Positions 1-10,990 of a DNA stretch of 64,000 bases are shown piece by piece. This DNA comes from Camarhynchus parvulus. Its lineage: Eukaryota; Chordata; Aves; Passeriformes; Thraupidae. A program made the position numbers and the translations under genes. The notes under the pieces were generated by a model. It had not been told where the DNA came from and ran no database searches. It was given only the letters and a program-made list of their open reading frames with translations. The stretch is from the NCBI RefSeq assembly GCF_901933205.1, contig NC_044582.1, positions 17,769,820-17,833,819 of the forward strand, read 5' to 3'. How positions within the stretch are numbered: position 1 is the first letter of the stretch; each line of letters starts with the position of its first letter.

Positions 1-1889
1 ATTATTGTAATTATTAAATTATTCAATTTGGGAGCACCTTCTCTCCTGAACACCAAACTGCTTGGCTACCACTCTAAGGAGAGATATAAATATTTATGGG
101 CAAGTTCATTCCTGGAACAGATATTCTATTCCTACTTCTCTCATTTTGCATCAGGGGTAATACTGAGTTAGTTCCAAGATAAAGAAGCACAGTCTCCCCA
201 AATTCAGGCTGCTCCCTGTCTCCTGTCATAGGAAAACACCCCATTTGGTTGAAATCCATGTTTATTTCTGAGGAAAGCAACAATAACTTCAGAGCCATCA
301 AGGCCCTCATGCAGTATTCATTATTAGTAAGTATTCAGGTCAGCAGTGACAGCAGAAAACACCACCTCCTTTGAAGCTCCCAACTTCAGTCCCCCAAGCC
401 AATATAAAAATCTCATTTAGCAGTGTTTGGCTGTGTGACGAGTTGGGGGGACTTGTCTAAATGTGATTTATGAATTCCATTGTGCTTTTATGAACTACCT
501 ATACTCTTATATCTTGTGACTCTCTCTACTGTCTTCTGACTCCCTTTTATTGTATTGGGCCTCACGGTTCTTATGCTAAGGACACCAGAGAATGGTTTTG
601 GTACATCAGCTCTTAAGTAATTGATAGTTAAGGACTACAAGTTGCTGAATAGACCTGTCTTGGGAGAACAAACGACCTATGGCACTCAAGAAAAACCATT
701 TTTCTCCAATTTCCTTGCAGAGCCCAGGGATTTGAAAGGTTGTGCTGTAGCCAGAAGCAAAACAAACGTGAGATATTGGTGAGGGTTCTGAAAACACAGA
801 GTCTGAGTCACTCACTGAAAGGACTGGGAAGCAAGGCCACTCAGCAAAGAGAGTTTTTGGTGCTCAGCTCTGATAACTCAGAGCAAAGCAGGGGTTCACC
901 CATAGCAGCTCCAGCTGAACTGTCCCACATCAGTTTCACCAGAAGTGGAAAAGTGTTGTCAGAACAAAGCCAGAGCAGCAAAACCCCCACAATAATTAGA
1001 AACTCAGTGTGACCACCCGCAATCAAGAAGGTATTTCTGTTCCTCTTTCATTTCCAAACTTGTCAGAGATGCAGGCAAAGCAAAGCCAAAAAGGTCCAGC
1101 CATGACAACTGACAGAGGGTAAAGGGCTTGAAAAACTGCTGCAGTGTGGTTCTGCTGGACTGCCTGTCTGAGAGGACTTTCATGCTTAAATAAACAAATA
1201 ATATTTCCTTGCTGACAATTTATACAGGATTTTACGTTCCTAACAAGATTTCCAAGCCCTCCAGTCAGCTCCTGGAAGAGGCTGAGCTGACAGTACAAAG
1301 GCAGAGCAGCAGCAGCAGAAAACAGAGCATAAATGATAAAAGAGAGCTTGAAGCAGTGGATGGGTTTGGCACAAGCATCTCCTCCGTGAGGGAACGTTCT
1401 TCTGTGTAAACTTAGCCAAGAGCCTTTTCATTTCAGCAAGAGGGGCCCATCTCTAACATCTCTATTTTCTCCTCTCTAATGTGATCGTTTTGCTTCGCAA
1501 AACAACAACAAAAAAATCTCTCCCTACAGTTTAACTGGTTCCACAAACACAGTTTTGTTTTGTAAACGGGAGGATTTGTCATGCTACAAGAAAATTAGGA
1601 ATCCTGAGGTTTGAAAGAGATCCACACTGGGGTTTTGTGGAAGCTTTGCAGACACAAGAGAGACCTAAAGAAAATCCCAAGAAAAATATTCTCAGTGGAG
1701 GAACTCCCTCTGATCTCAGCTCCACACAGAGAAGATGAAGGGTTTTTCTGAGGCTCCCAAGACATAAAATTGTGCTTGGTCAGAGAACAGAACAGTTGAG
1801 CTCTGGAAATGGGTACATCTGTCCACCAGAGAAGCGCGTTCCCACTGCAGAGAAGTTGGATTCCTCACTGCCACTTTGGAGAATCTTGG
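1..1889. other. Unique AT-rich non-coding sequence
   Basis: No repeat family, RNA gene or supportable exon is visible. Open frames of 60-96 codons occur on both strands, but they overlap one another, match no family I recognise and have no convincing exon context. An A-rich stretch lies near 1499-1517. Most likely intergenic or intronic. Confidence 0.5.
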
Positions 1890-2040
1890 AATCACAGAAT
1901 CCCAGAATGGTGTGGGTTGGAAGAAACCTTAAAGCTCTCCCAGTGCCACTCCTGCCATGGCAGGGACACCTCCCACTGTCCCAAGCTGCTCCCAGCCCCA
2001 ATGTCCAACCTGGCCTTGGACATTTCCAGGGATGGAAATG
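1890..2040 (-). mobile_element. CR1 LINE 3' fragment (type A tail)
   Basis: The left edge reads as the reverse complement of a CR1 3' end: an AATCACAGAAT-like terminal repeat, then GGTGTGGGTTGGAAG, then the block with the CCATGGCAGGGACACC word and the CCAATGTCCAACCTGGCC word. The element therefore lies on the minus strand, with its 3' end at the left. About 150 bp survive, so it is a strongly 5'-truncated copy with no coding part. CR1 normally inserts without a clear target duplication, and none is seen. Confidence 0.9.
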
Positions 2041-4336
2041 CTGCTCTGCTCAAGTGTTGTAGTAAGACAAAGTTTATCCACTTTCACAGCCTTTCTATCC
2101 TGCTCTGTCTCAACATTGCAAATATCCCAAGAAAAAGCCAAAACAAACAGGGCTGGGCCTTGTTATCCCAGCTGATAACCTGAGCTAAATAAGACACGTG
2201 AAATCCATAATGCTGAGAGGGTTTCTTGGATCTGCTGCAGCATTCCCACAGGAAGGCTGTAGACAAGAACAGAATTACATTTGGATTTATAATTGAGTCT
2301 TGTGTAACAAGAAAGGTCCATCCAAAAAATAAATCCTATCTTCTTCTAAGAGCATGTTAACAACTAAATCAGTCAGCACTTCGTGAGGAAAACTGCTGAG
2401 AGCTGTTATTTAAATAATCTCAAAAGTAGAAGCTTTGGAGTGGGTGAAAACCCAAAAGATTATAAAAGAAATAAGTTCTCTCAAGAATCTAAAACAATTC
2501 CTGCAAACACCTTTTAGATCATTTTACAAGTTCCATAAACAGGATTAATTTAGGATGTTTATTTTTAACAGTTCCTTTGTGTAGCAAAATTCAGATGATG
2601 AAGTGGTGGAAAACTAAATATGAATAGCAAATAACGATTGAGAAAGGACATAAAGAGGCATTTAATAGTGAGGGAACATTTAAAAATAGTAAGTTAAGGC
2701 AGACATCTGCACAAAACTCTGTGCAGGGTGACATCAGCTGCCACTAGAAAGGGTGAGATAATCTGAAGTTATTTATTCTCCATAAAATGATTGCTATTTT
2801 GAGGCAATTTTAGGAGAAATATATGCCAATGTTAGTCTACAGTGACTTTGTTTTGGTTGTGTCCGATAACTCCTGCAGATATAACAATGTCTGCTAGAAA
2901 CATTCCTGCTCCTGTGCTGCTGCTGAACACCTGAGCTGTGACTTAGGGGGCAAATGGGATCTGTCAGAACTAAAAAATAGTTCTTCCTAAGAGAAGCAGG
3001 AATAGCTGAATACAATGATATAATGATGAAGAATTTGATCATCCTGTTTCAGTGTCATTGGGATATGATTGACTCACGGACTCCTGCAGAACTTACAACA
3101 GAGAACTCACATCCCAGGCAGGGCTGTGGGTGAGTTTAACACTTATTTAGCCCACGGGGTGATTTTACTACCAAGTTCCAACAGCAGTTAGCCCAGCAGA
3201 GTTAAGTTTCCCCTTTTAACTAAGATCCCACGGTAGCAATTAGTAAATAACCCAAACGTGAGCACAGGCACCGAGGTCACGGCAAAGCTCTCAGCTGCTC
3301 CTCTCCATTTCAGCAATTACTGAAGCCAGCACAGGCAGGGATGTTCTGGCCTCTGGAAAGGGAAGGGAGTTTTGATCCTGGCTTCCAGCACGCTGCAGAT
3401 CCGTGCCTGTGTGTACAGAGCTCTTTGCCTGGCAGCACAAAGGGAAGCAAACAGTGCCTGGCTCTGCTCTGCAAATGAGCACAGCCCTGGCTGCCCAGCT
3501 GAGCTTTTCTTCAGCCTGGGAATGCAGACTCGACCCTAATGAGAGCAGGCCTGGCCATGCACAGACATCTACTGCTCATAACACCCCATCCAGGACCTGG
3601 CTGTGATTTCTGTGGCTGGAACTCGTGCCCAGCAAGCTGGTTCTGTTTGGGAGCCACGGAGCTGGCAATCAATTTCCTGCTGAGTCCAAAAAGGAAAGCT
3701 CTAATATATTACAAGTACGTCCTAAATCTGCTCAGAAGGGCTGACAGATCACATTAAAACATGTGCCCTTAAGCTCTGGGTGACATGGCAAGTGACTTGT
3801 GATACATGATACCACTATTGACCTTTGATTTGGACAATTCATAACAGAAAAAACAGGATTTTTTTTTTTTTTGCCTGGCACATAAGCTAAACCAAAAGGG
3901 GAAAAGCTCCAAGCTGACATCATAAGGGAAGTTGTCTGTAAAGCTAAAAGCTCAGATTAATAGCAGGGAAGTAATACAAAAAATAAAACCAAATTCTATC
4001 ATTCTTTTGTTGAGATTTTAATTTCTGTGCATCCCATTAACTGATCCTGGTGCTGGAACAATTTTCACACATGAACACACTGCCGCTCTCACTGAGTTTC
4101 CAGGACTCACAGAATGAACAGGCCAATGCCACAGGGTTTTTCTCATGGAATGGTCAATGCTGGTTTGAAGGAACGCTCCAAAAGAAAACACTATCTGTGA
4201 CATATGAATTTTGGTTACTACAATGAATATTTAGCATTAATTAAAGAAAGAAGAGGCAGGAATGAACTCCTGAGAAGTTCTTATCCCTGATAAGAAGGTG
4301 ATGAACTTCTTCCTGGTGAACTTTTTAGTGCTGAAT
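2041..4336. other. Unique non-coding sequence with a 14-T run
   Basis: No gene or known repeat recognised. A run of 14 T lies at 3859-3872. The part around 3150-3260 carries scattered CpGs in otherwise AT-rich DNA and could be a constrained element, but this is weak. The short open frames in both directions are unconvincing. Confidence 0.4.
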
Positions 4337-4383
4337 TTGATGATCTGAAAGTCCTTTCCCAACTGTATCAATTCTATGATTCC
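4337..4383 (+). mobile_element. Possible CR1 3' tail remnant
   Basis: The order GATGATCTGAAAGTCCTTTCC, about ten diverged bases, then ATTCTATGATTCC follows the layout of a plus-strand CR1 3' terminus (GATGATCTT, AAGGTCCTTTCCAAC, terminal ATTCTATG repeat). Only about 47 bp remain and the middle is diverged. It may be an old copy truncated just before its end. Confidence 0.5.
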
Positions 4384-7300
4384 AGTCTCTCACAGCTCTT
4401 TTGGGGAAATACCGCACAGAAAAAGCACACACAGTATTTACCACAACAAAAAATATTATGGATCTCCTCATTCTTTCCATTTATAATGCACCAAGAGCTG
4501 GGTTTTAATTCACATTTCACCACTAATTGAGGCAAACCATCTGCCTGGAAGTCATCCTTGGATGGGGGCACAGCTCTCTGGCCATGGGAGGAGGCTGGTG
4601 GCCTGACCACCTCCTCCAGGACCCACTGCCCATCACCAGCCCTGCCCATCATCTGCCTCTTCCTGGAGAAGAGAGGGGCCAGAGCAAAGGACAGACAGAT
4701 GGCACATTCACCGTGGCCCAGAGCTGGGATTCCAACACCAGGAGCAGGGGAAGAGACATGGAGCAGGTCCAGGGACATTCCAAGAGGCATCAGCAGGACC
4801 AGCAGCGTCAGCTGACGAGTGGCCTTTGGATTAATCACTTTACAAAACATAATTGGGGTCTTGTTATGAGTCCAAGCAAACAGAGAGGCATTTAATGAGA
4901 GATGCTTTAGGACAAAGAGCTCAATTTTAGCTTATTTTGAAGCTCAGAACACCAAACACTGGGCAATTATCTCTGCTCACATTGCAGCCCTATGTCCAAA
5001 ACCAGAATCCAAGTGATTAGTGGGGCTGGATTTGATTCTCAGCTCTCACTGATGTCAAGTGGGACCAGCAGCACTGAGTTTCACCAGTGAAACACTAACA
5101 TGGCATTATCACAATCAAGTGGCTGGTCCAGGGTGTATTTTGAAGGCTGTGCACACTGATCCTGCTCAGTCCCATTTTCAGCAGCAGTAAACTGGGACAT
5201 TTCCACTGAAATCAGGGAAGCCACAATAATTCTGCCCAGCTGAGCCCATGGCCTGTGTGCCCAGGAAATACTGAATAGGGACCAGAGTCTGAGAAGTTCA
5301 TCCCACTTTGTTCTAGGGGGAAGCTCTGCTCCTGTCAAATTCCCTGTCTGCAGTGTTTTTACAGACAATTTTGAATTTTCTGTCTCAGTTTTCCTGTTTT
5401 TTAAAACATAATTTCTGAGCCTCTTGCAGATTTTTTTTTTCTGCCTGCAGAGCCAGAAAAAGAAAAGGATTGCAGCGAGACTTCTCTCAGATTGGTCTTC
5501 CCTGGATTTAAAAGCCTTCAGGAAACATTTGAGGTAATCCAGAAAGATTGAGGAGTACAGATGTACCTCCCAGGATGCGAGGACTAATGCATGCAATAAC
5601 TGTATTTCTTTAAAATTACTTTCTCAGGCAGAGTTAAAGGCATAGATGTAACTAAGGGATTGGACTCAGGCCAACTTGTAATGGCTCTGCTGTTTATCTT
5701 TTTTTTTTTTTCCCTTTATCCCCCTCAGCAGAAAGAGCAGAACAAGCATTTCACTAAGAGATTTAAGCTTTGCTTTCACTCCCTCTCTTACTCAGCCCTC
5801 CTGCCCCAAACATTGCTGGGTCACACAAATCAAAGCCTGAATTGCCTGAGCCACAGCAGAACCAGAAAACCCACTGCTCCAGCTATTTTTACTTTCTCTG
5901 TCTGCTGGAAGAAAGGGAAGATGGATAAGACAAAGGCTTCATCAATATTTTAGTATTAATATATCAGAGTAGAAAGAGTAAAAAATTGTAGGTTATGCAG
6001 AGTGCAATTTAGCAGCGGCCACTCTGTCACCAAGGTGACTGAGATTTGTCTTACACAGAAGTGATTTTCTTTACATTTTTATCAAGAGACAATGGAGCAG
6101 ACCCTGAAAAGAGTGGGGATTTGGGGTTTTCTCACTGCTTTTAATATACACACAATTTTTGCTGCTTATCCACCTCTGCTGTGCTTACCCATACTCATAA
6201 CTATGGGATTAAAGGCTGCCCTAAAACCCCTTTTCAGTCCTTATTAAACCCAGAAGGAGTAAAATTTCTCCTTAGATGGCTCATCCAATGAGTGAAACAC
6301 CTACACAGAGCTGAGAAGAAAGTTTGGAACTCTGTTAGGGATGTTTTAAATTGCTCAAGGATGACACCACCTCCCTCTGCCCCTCCTGGAGAACACTGTC
6401 CTGAGAGACAACCCTCATGGCAAAGCACATTTTACATCCTATGGGAAGGGAAAATCTCTCACTTAGAATGTAGAACAGGGTGGGAAAACAGCTTTGTGGC
6501 TTTTATGCCTCTGGATTTTATCCGCTTCTAGTTTCAGGGCTTTTCCAGCCAGCAAGAAGCTGTACCAACCTTTAGAACACTCATTTACATGGTATTTTAG
6601 ATCTGTATTTCAGATGCACAGCTAGAAAGCCTCAAATGCCAAGCACAGAAGTGATTCAGTGCTACTTTTCCTACCTTTCTCATCCCAGTCTCCACTGGGA
6701 CAGTCCAGCAGCAGCCCCTGAGCCCTGGCTGGCAGGACAGACTTTTTTCTCCTGCTCTCTTTATCCATGGGATTCCAGCTTATTTCCCAGTGCCTGCCCC
6801 TGAGTGAAATTCTGCTTTTTGAAATCCACACCGCAGAAAGCAAAATCTAGCCTCCTCCCATCATCTCCCAAAGCAATTTTCAAGGTTAGCCACAGGAAAG
6901 GCAGGTGAATTATGTGGGAACCATCACCTGCAAAGCCCTTTTTTCAGGTGCTCTCCCCCACCCTGGCCATTTGCTCAGCGTGTGCTGTGGCACTGGACAC
7001 TCGCAGCACACTCCTGACCAGAAAATTGCTCAAAGAATTCAGATTTATGCTGTGCAGTAATAACCAGCTTCACAGCAAGACTTGCATGGAGCAAATAAAG
7101 ATGAAAACTCTCCCCCTCTCCTGCCAAAATCTCTGGCAAACAAAACAACCTCCTAATAGAATCCTGCTTGTAAAAATGCTTCAGGGTGCCCATGTTCCAG
7201 AGCTGAGAGCATAATAAATGAAGGAGGGGATGCCTAGGACAAAACCCTGTGGGATACCTGAGCCAACCCAACAGGTGGAGAAATTGAAAACAAATTGATA

Positions 7301-7500
7301 GCCTTGGGAGAGGAAATATTAGAAGCAAGCAATTACAGTGCCAGACAGTCTGGGATGGAAGGCAGGCAGAGCCAGCAGTGATTTGCATTGATGCAGCACC
7401 AGGAGGGGAGTGTCAGGTGATATCCCAGAGCTTTTCACAGCCATGGAGCAGCACAGCTCACAGCAGCTGAAGGTAAAGACAGGAAAAAGTCAACCAGCAT
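4384..7500. other. Unique non-coding sequence
   Basis: No repeat family recognised apart from T runs near 5425-5440 and 5699-5712. The segment holds minus-strand open frames of 158 codons (4374-4850) and 171 codons (5081-5596). Neither resembles a known protein, and the first overlaps plus-strand open frames of up to 122 codons in a GC-richer patch, as expected where stop codons are rare. I do not call either a gene. Confidence 0.4.
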
Positions 7501-7697
7501 GAGAATCTACACCCAAAAAACAGCCAGCGTCAGAATCCACACCCAAAAAACAGCCAGCGTCACAATCCACACCCAAAAAACAGCCAGCGTCAGAATCCAC
7601 ACCCAAAAAACAGCCAGCGTCAGAATCCACACACAAAAACAGCCAGCGTCAGAATCCACACACAAAAACAGCCAGCGTCAGAATCCACACCCAAGCA
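7501..7697. repeat. 30-bp minisatellite, about 6.5 units
   Basis: Four contiguous units of exactly 30 bp (7501-7620) are followed by two 29-bp units (7621-7649, 7650-7678) and a partial unit. The unit has a CAGAATCCACACCC part, an A6 run and CAGCCAGCGT. The 29-bp units have lost one A and carry a C-to-A change (ACAC for ACCC). Because 30 is a multiple of three, the plus-strand frame stays open and reads a repeated ten-residue block (IHTQKTASVR). The frame shifts at the 29-bp units and nothing supports translation. There are no spacers, so it is not a CRISPR array. Confidence 0.95.
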
Positions 7698-8460
7698 GCA
7701 AGAGCTGGAGTGTACCTGAAGGGAGGAGAGAGTGGGTTTGTCATGAGGCAGCTGATTTGGTATCAGCCCCCGAGGCGGCTGTGCTCTGAGGAACTCAGGG
7801 AATCAATCCAGCTGTTTCCACAGCAGCCTGGAAATCCAACCCTGCCCAATGGTTCTGTTCTCCAACACGAAGCTGTGAAGCAAAGGAAGGAGATCCCTGG
7901 GCACACAGGCTGCTCCTTCTCCCTGTCCTCATTATTTTACCTCTGCACTCTCCCAGCCTGGCTATCCCAGCTCTACTCCTGGCTCAGTGCAGCAGAAAGG
8001 GATATAAACCACTCATTTTCAATTTTATTCCATATTTCCTGACGCAAACAGGCACTTGAGCCTCTCTGCCTCCCCTGGAAGCTACATCTGATGGATAGAT
8101 TCTGCAGAATCAACCCGTGACAGCTTCAAATTGTGACCTTTGGTTGAACACACCTTTCCTGGGACAAATCTGTAATTAACTGCAGCTCCAGCCCCACTGC
8201 CAGCTCCATGCTGCTCTCTCTCAGTGGTATGTGCATCAGCAAGGTTCAGAAAATGCCACACCCCATAACAGGCTGCTCAAGGGTCTATTATACCAGAGAA
8301 AAGTGAGCTCATGACAAATTTTCCACAAGTTTTCCATTTTTCCCTGTGCCTGGGTGTGGAATACAGCGGGTATCACCTCAGCTCTGAGCTCCTGGCACAA
8401 CCCAACCCTTGAAGGGAAGGGTGGCCTTGTGCAATGGGAGGAAATGGGGTAAGAATGCTC
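7698..8460. other. Unique sequence after the 30-bp minisatellite
   Basis: Moderately GC-rich, with no repeat family or RNA gene recognised. Open frames here are short, mutually overlapping and unlike known proteins. Confidence 0.4.
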
Positions 8461-8535
8461 CAGAAAATCACTGAAGTTGGAAAAGAACTCCAAGATCATC
8501 AAGTCCAACCTCCAACCATCCCTCCTGTGGAGTCA
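8461..8535 (-). mobile_element. CR1 LINE 3' fragment (type B tail)
   Basis: The stretch matches the type B CR1 3' end in reverse complement: AATCACTGAAGTTGGAAAAG, then CTCCAAGATCATCAAGTCC. The element is on the minus strand. Homology fades after about 75 bp, so it is a very short, diverged remnant. Confidence 0.65.
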
Positions 8536-9143
8536 AGAGCCTGGCACAGCAAACATGAACACAAAGTTTCCCCAGGAAAATCTTCCTCACAGATGTATTC
8601 CAAGGGCTTCATATTTTGCAAGCAAGCAGCTACCCAATGGAAAATGCCAGAGAAGCACTCCCTGTAATTACAATTTCACCACTTGAAAAGCTTGGCTGTG
8701 TCATAGCAGTGGCTCAATTAAGTTGAAATGCAGGACTGCTCCTGATGGTGCAGGAATAATATCATAAACCATTTGCCAGGCTGCTGGAAACATGCTGATT
8801 ATGGGCACAAAGCACACTCTGCTTTCCTTCTGAGCACTGAGGCCCAGCACACACTCACGTGGGGAAGCAGGACAGCTCCTGCCTTTTTTAATATAAACTG
8901 ATGCCATTTATGCGTCACATCCAAAGAGCTCTGCTCCGGGTGGTGCAGCAGCAGGTGTGCTGGGATCCTGCCCATTTCCCAGGAAAAACCATCTCAGGTG
9001 GAAGTGGCACAGCTTCCCCTGGCTGCTGGGGAAGCCAAGGCACTTTGTGGGACACCAGAGAAGCAAAACGAGGGGGCCAGGGAGCTCCTGGAGTCCTGCT
9101 GATTAGGCTGCACTAACGTTTGGGATTCAAATAATTCTGCAGG
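8536..9143. other. Unique sequence left of the solo LTR
   Basis: No gene or repeat recognised. The last bases (CAGG at 9140-9143) appear to be one copy of the target duplication of the LTR that follows. Confidence 0.4.
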
Positions 9144-9524
9144 TGTCACGGACATATTTTATGAAAAATCCTTTCCTTAGGGTTTTTTCTTCTGAGAAGC
9201 TGAGAGGCCTCAGAAATTAAATGTAAAAATTGATTATCTGCTGCTGTGGAATGCAACAGGTGCATCTTTGACTGGTCTCATGTGGTTGTTTTTAATTAAT
9301 GGCCAATCACAGTCTGGCTGTCTCGGACTCTCTGGTCAGTCACAAGATTTTGTTATCATCCCATTCTATTCCTTTCCTTGCTAGCCTTCTGATGAAATCC
9401 CTTCTTCTATTCTTTTAGCATAGTTTTAATATAATATATACCATAAAATAATAAATCAGCCTTCTGAAACATGGAGTCAGATCCTCGTCTCTTCCCTCGT
9501 CCTGGGACCCCTGTGAACACCACA
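9144..9524 (+). mobile_element. Solo LTR of a passerine endogenous retrovirus
   Basis: A 381-bp block begins TGTCACGG and ends CCACA, giving the TG...CA termini of retroviral LTRs. It matches an LTR type I recall as frequent in songbird genomes, although I cannot name the exact Repbase entry. An AATAAA signal at 9450-9455 lies about 70 bp from the 3' end, which fixes the plus orientation. CAGG occurs immediately on both sides (9140-9143 and 9525-9528), consistent with a 4-bp target duplication as made by class I (gammaretrovirus-like) elements. No primer-binding site or internal gene follows, so this is a recombined solo LTR without coding capacity. Confidence 0.8.
9450..9455 (+). promoter_or_regulatory. 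LTR polyadenylation signal AATAAA
   Basis: A canonical hexamer inside the solo LTR, preceded by an AT-rich ATAATATATACC stretch. Its place near the 3' end of the LTR fits an R/U5 boundary. Whether it still works is unknown. Confidence 0.5.
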
Positions 9525-10479
9525 CAGGAAACTCGACTGCAGGCAAGATCTGATGGAACTTGTGCAAGGATCTCAAGAGATTCTCCTCTGCAGCTGCATG
9601 CAGGAGGGCGGGCAAAGAGCAGATGAGCATTTCTGGATAACAATCTAAATGCAAGAGCAGTCACCTCATCTGAGAGGGGTGAATCAGGGCAAGGGAATGA
9701 TTTAGAAATCACTGCTCGAGAAGCACAAGCCAAAGACAACAGAAAGAAGGGAGTTTTCATCCACTTGCTTGCCCAAGGAAGTGGAGATTGCTTCCCTGTC
9801 TTCTGAGCAAAAGAGAAAACATCAGGCAGCTGCTTTTGTCAAACACCAGATCCAGAAAAAGAAATCTAAAATATTTTTAGTGGCTCTTTTTCAAGGATGG
9901 AGGAGGTACATGCCCATAAAAAATTAGAGGCTTTGACTGAATAATGTGTCCATCATAAATAAGGATGATTCCCTCATTTTAAAGACGGAATTTTTATGTA
10001 AAAATAAGCAAATTCAGAGACTTTCAGAGTAGGGCTTGACGAAAATGTTGTCTCTGGCTGATTTCTTGAAGCACACTCATTTTAGCTGCATTATTTGCCA
10101 TGCTATGTAGCTGTGATGCTCAGCTATTACCCCTGGACTTAGACTCCAAATATTGTGAATTTACACTCAGCAGAAAATAACAACAGTCACACGTCCCGTA
10201 CACCCAATGCCAACATTATTCTTCAGCTCTAGTGCTCAGGGCTCTGCATCTGGGCCTCACACAAGGACACCGGAAGGTTTTACATTAAATATCTCCTAAC
10301 CCTAAATGAGAACAGCCAGGGCTGCTCAGCAATGCCCCAAAGCCAAAGTTTGACAGAGATCTGCTTCATTTTGCAGGCAAATGTTAAGCCAGTGTCAGAG
10401 AAGCTGCGGCCAGCAGAGCCCCCAGCTCTGACAGCTCAGGGCAGCCGCTGCTCTCCGAGCTCCTGGCAGGCAGGACCCT
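9525..10479. other. Unique sequence right of the solo LTR
   Basis: After the CAGG target copy the sequence has no retroviral primer-binding site or gag-like frame. The minus-strand frames of 79 and 117 codons starting here run into the LTR and are not genes. No other repeat recognised. Confidence 0.4.
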
Positions 10480-10760
10480 GCACAAGATCTGCTGCTGCAG
10501 CTCAGGTTGGCATTGGCGTTACCCTTGACAAGATAAATCAGATTAAAATGCGCAAGTAGCCACTGGGTCTGGAGTTTGCTGAGAGTAAGAGAGTTCTGAA
10601 CGTGTTCATTTTGGCCACTCAGCTGGACAAGGGACCCTGGGGGAGCATAAGTCCACATTAAGCTGTTGTAAGGAGATATAAATCTCCTCTGATTGGATGG
10701 CCACCGGCTATTAAGTGGCTCCATAATAAATGTTAATCATTCTGGACCTGATGGAGGATT
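10480..10760. promoter_or_regulatory. Candidate conserved non-coding element
   Basis: A repeat-free stretch with retained CpGs (GGCGTTACC, ATGCGCAAG, CCACCGGC), a GATA-like AAGATAAATCAG word and an imperfect hairpin, GGAGAT-ATAA-ATCTCC, at 10672-10687. This texture resembles avian/mammalian conserved non-coding DNA, but conservation cannot be measured from one sequence. No exon structure seen. Confidence 0.3.
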
Positions 10761-10895
10761 AAAAGAGTCAGACTTACTTTTGTGTTTGAAGCTGGGGAAG
10801 GCTGAGGATGCCCTGACATTGATCTGAGCAGGAGCCAGGTGGGTGCTGGGGTTTGAGGCAGGATTCACTCAGCGGCTGCAGTGCTCCAAGAAACT

Positions 10896-10990
10896 GAGAT
10901 TCCAACCATTCCAACCATTCCAAACTGAGATTCCAACCATTCCAAACTGAGATTCCAACCATTCCAAACTGAGTTTCCAACCATTCCAAA
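10896..10990. repeat. 22-bp minisatellite, four units
   Basis: Units begin at 10896, 10927, 10949 and 10971. Each carries GAGATTCCAACCATTCCAAA plus CT, with GAGTTT in the last. The first unit is 31 bp because an internal 9-bp piece (CCATTCCAA) is itself duplicated, so slippage acted at two scales. The 83-codon minus-strand frame across it only mirrors the repeat. Confidence 0.9.

Noticed and set aside
4374..4850. 158-codon minus frame with a hydrophobic start
   Set aside because: The leucine-rich start looks a little like a signal peptide, but plus-strand frames of up to 122 codons overlap it and no family fits.
5081..5596. 171-codon minus-strand open frame
   Set aside because: No recognisable domain and no exon context; such frames occur by chance in 64 kb read in six frames.
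7501..7697. CRISPR-like array
   Set aside because: Units are directly contiguous with no unique spacers, and the DNA is avian. The same applies to the 45-bp and 81-bp arrays.
7499..7789. Repeat-protein gene with ten-residue repeats
   Set aside because: The repetition comes from the 30-bp minisatellite; the frame shifts at the 29-bp units and no promoter or exon signal was seen.
9525..9800. Internal retroviral region after the LTR
   Set aside because: No primer-binding site or gag-like frame follows, and the CAGG duplication closes the insertion at the LTR end.
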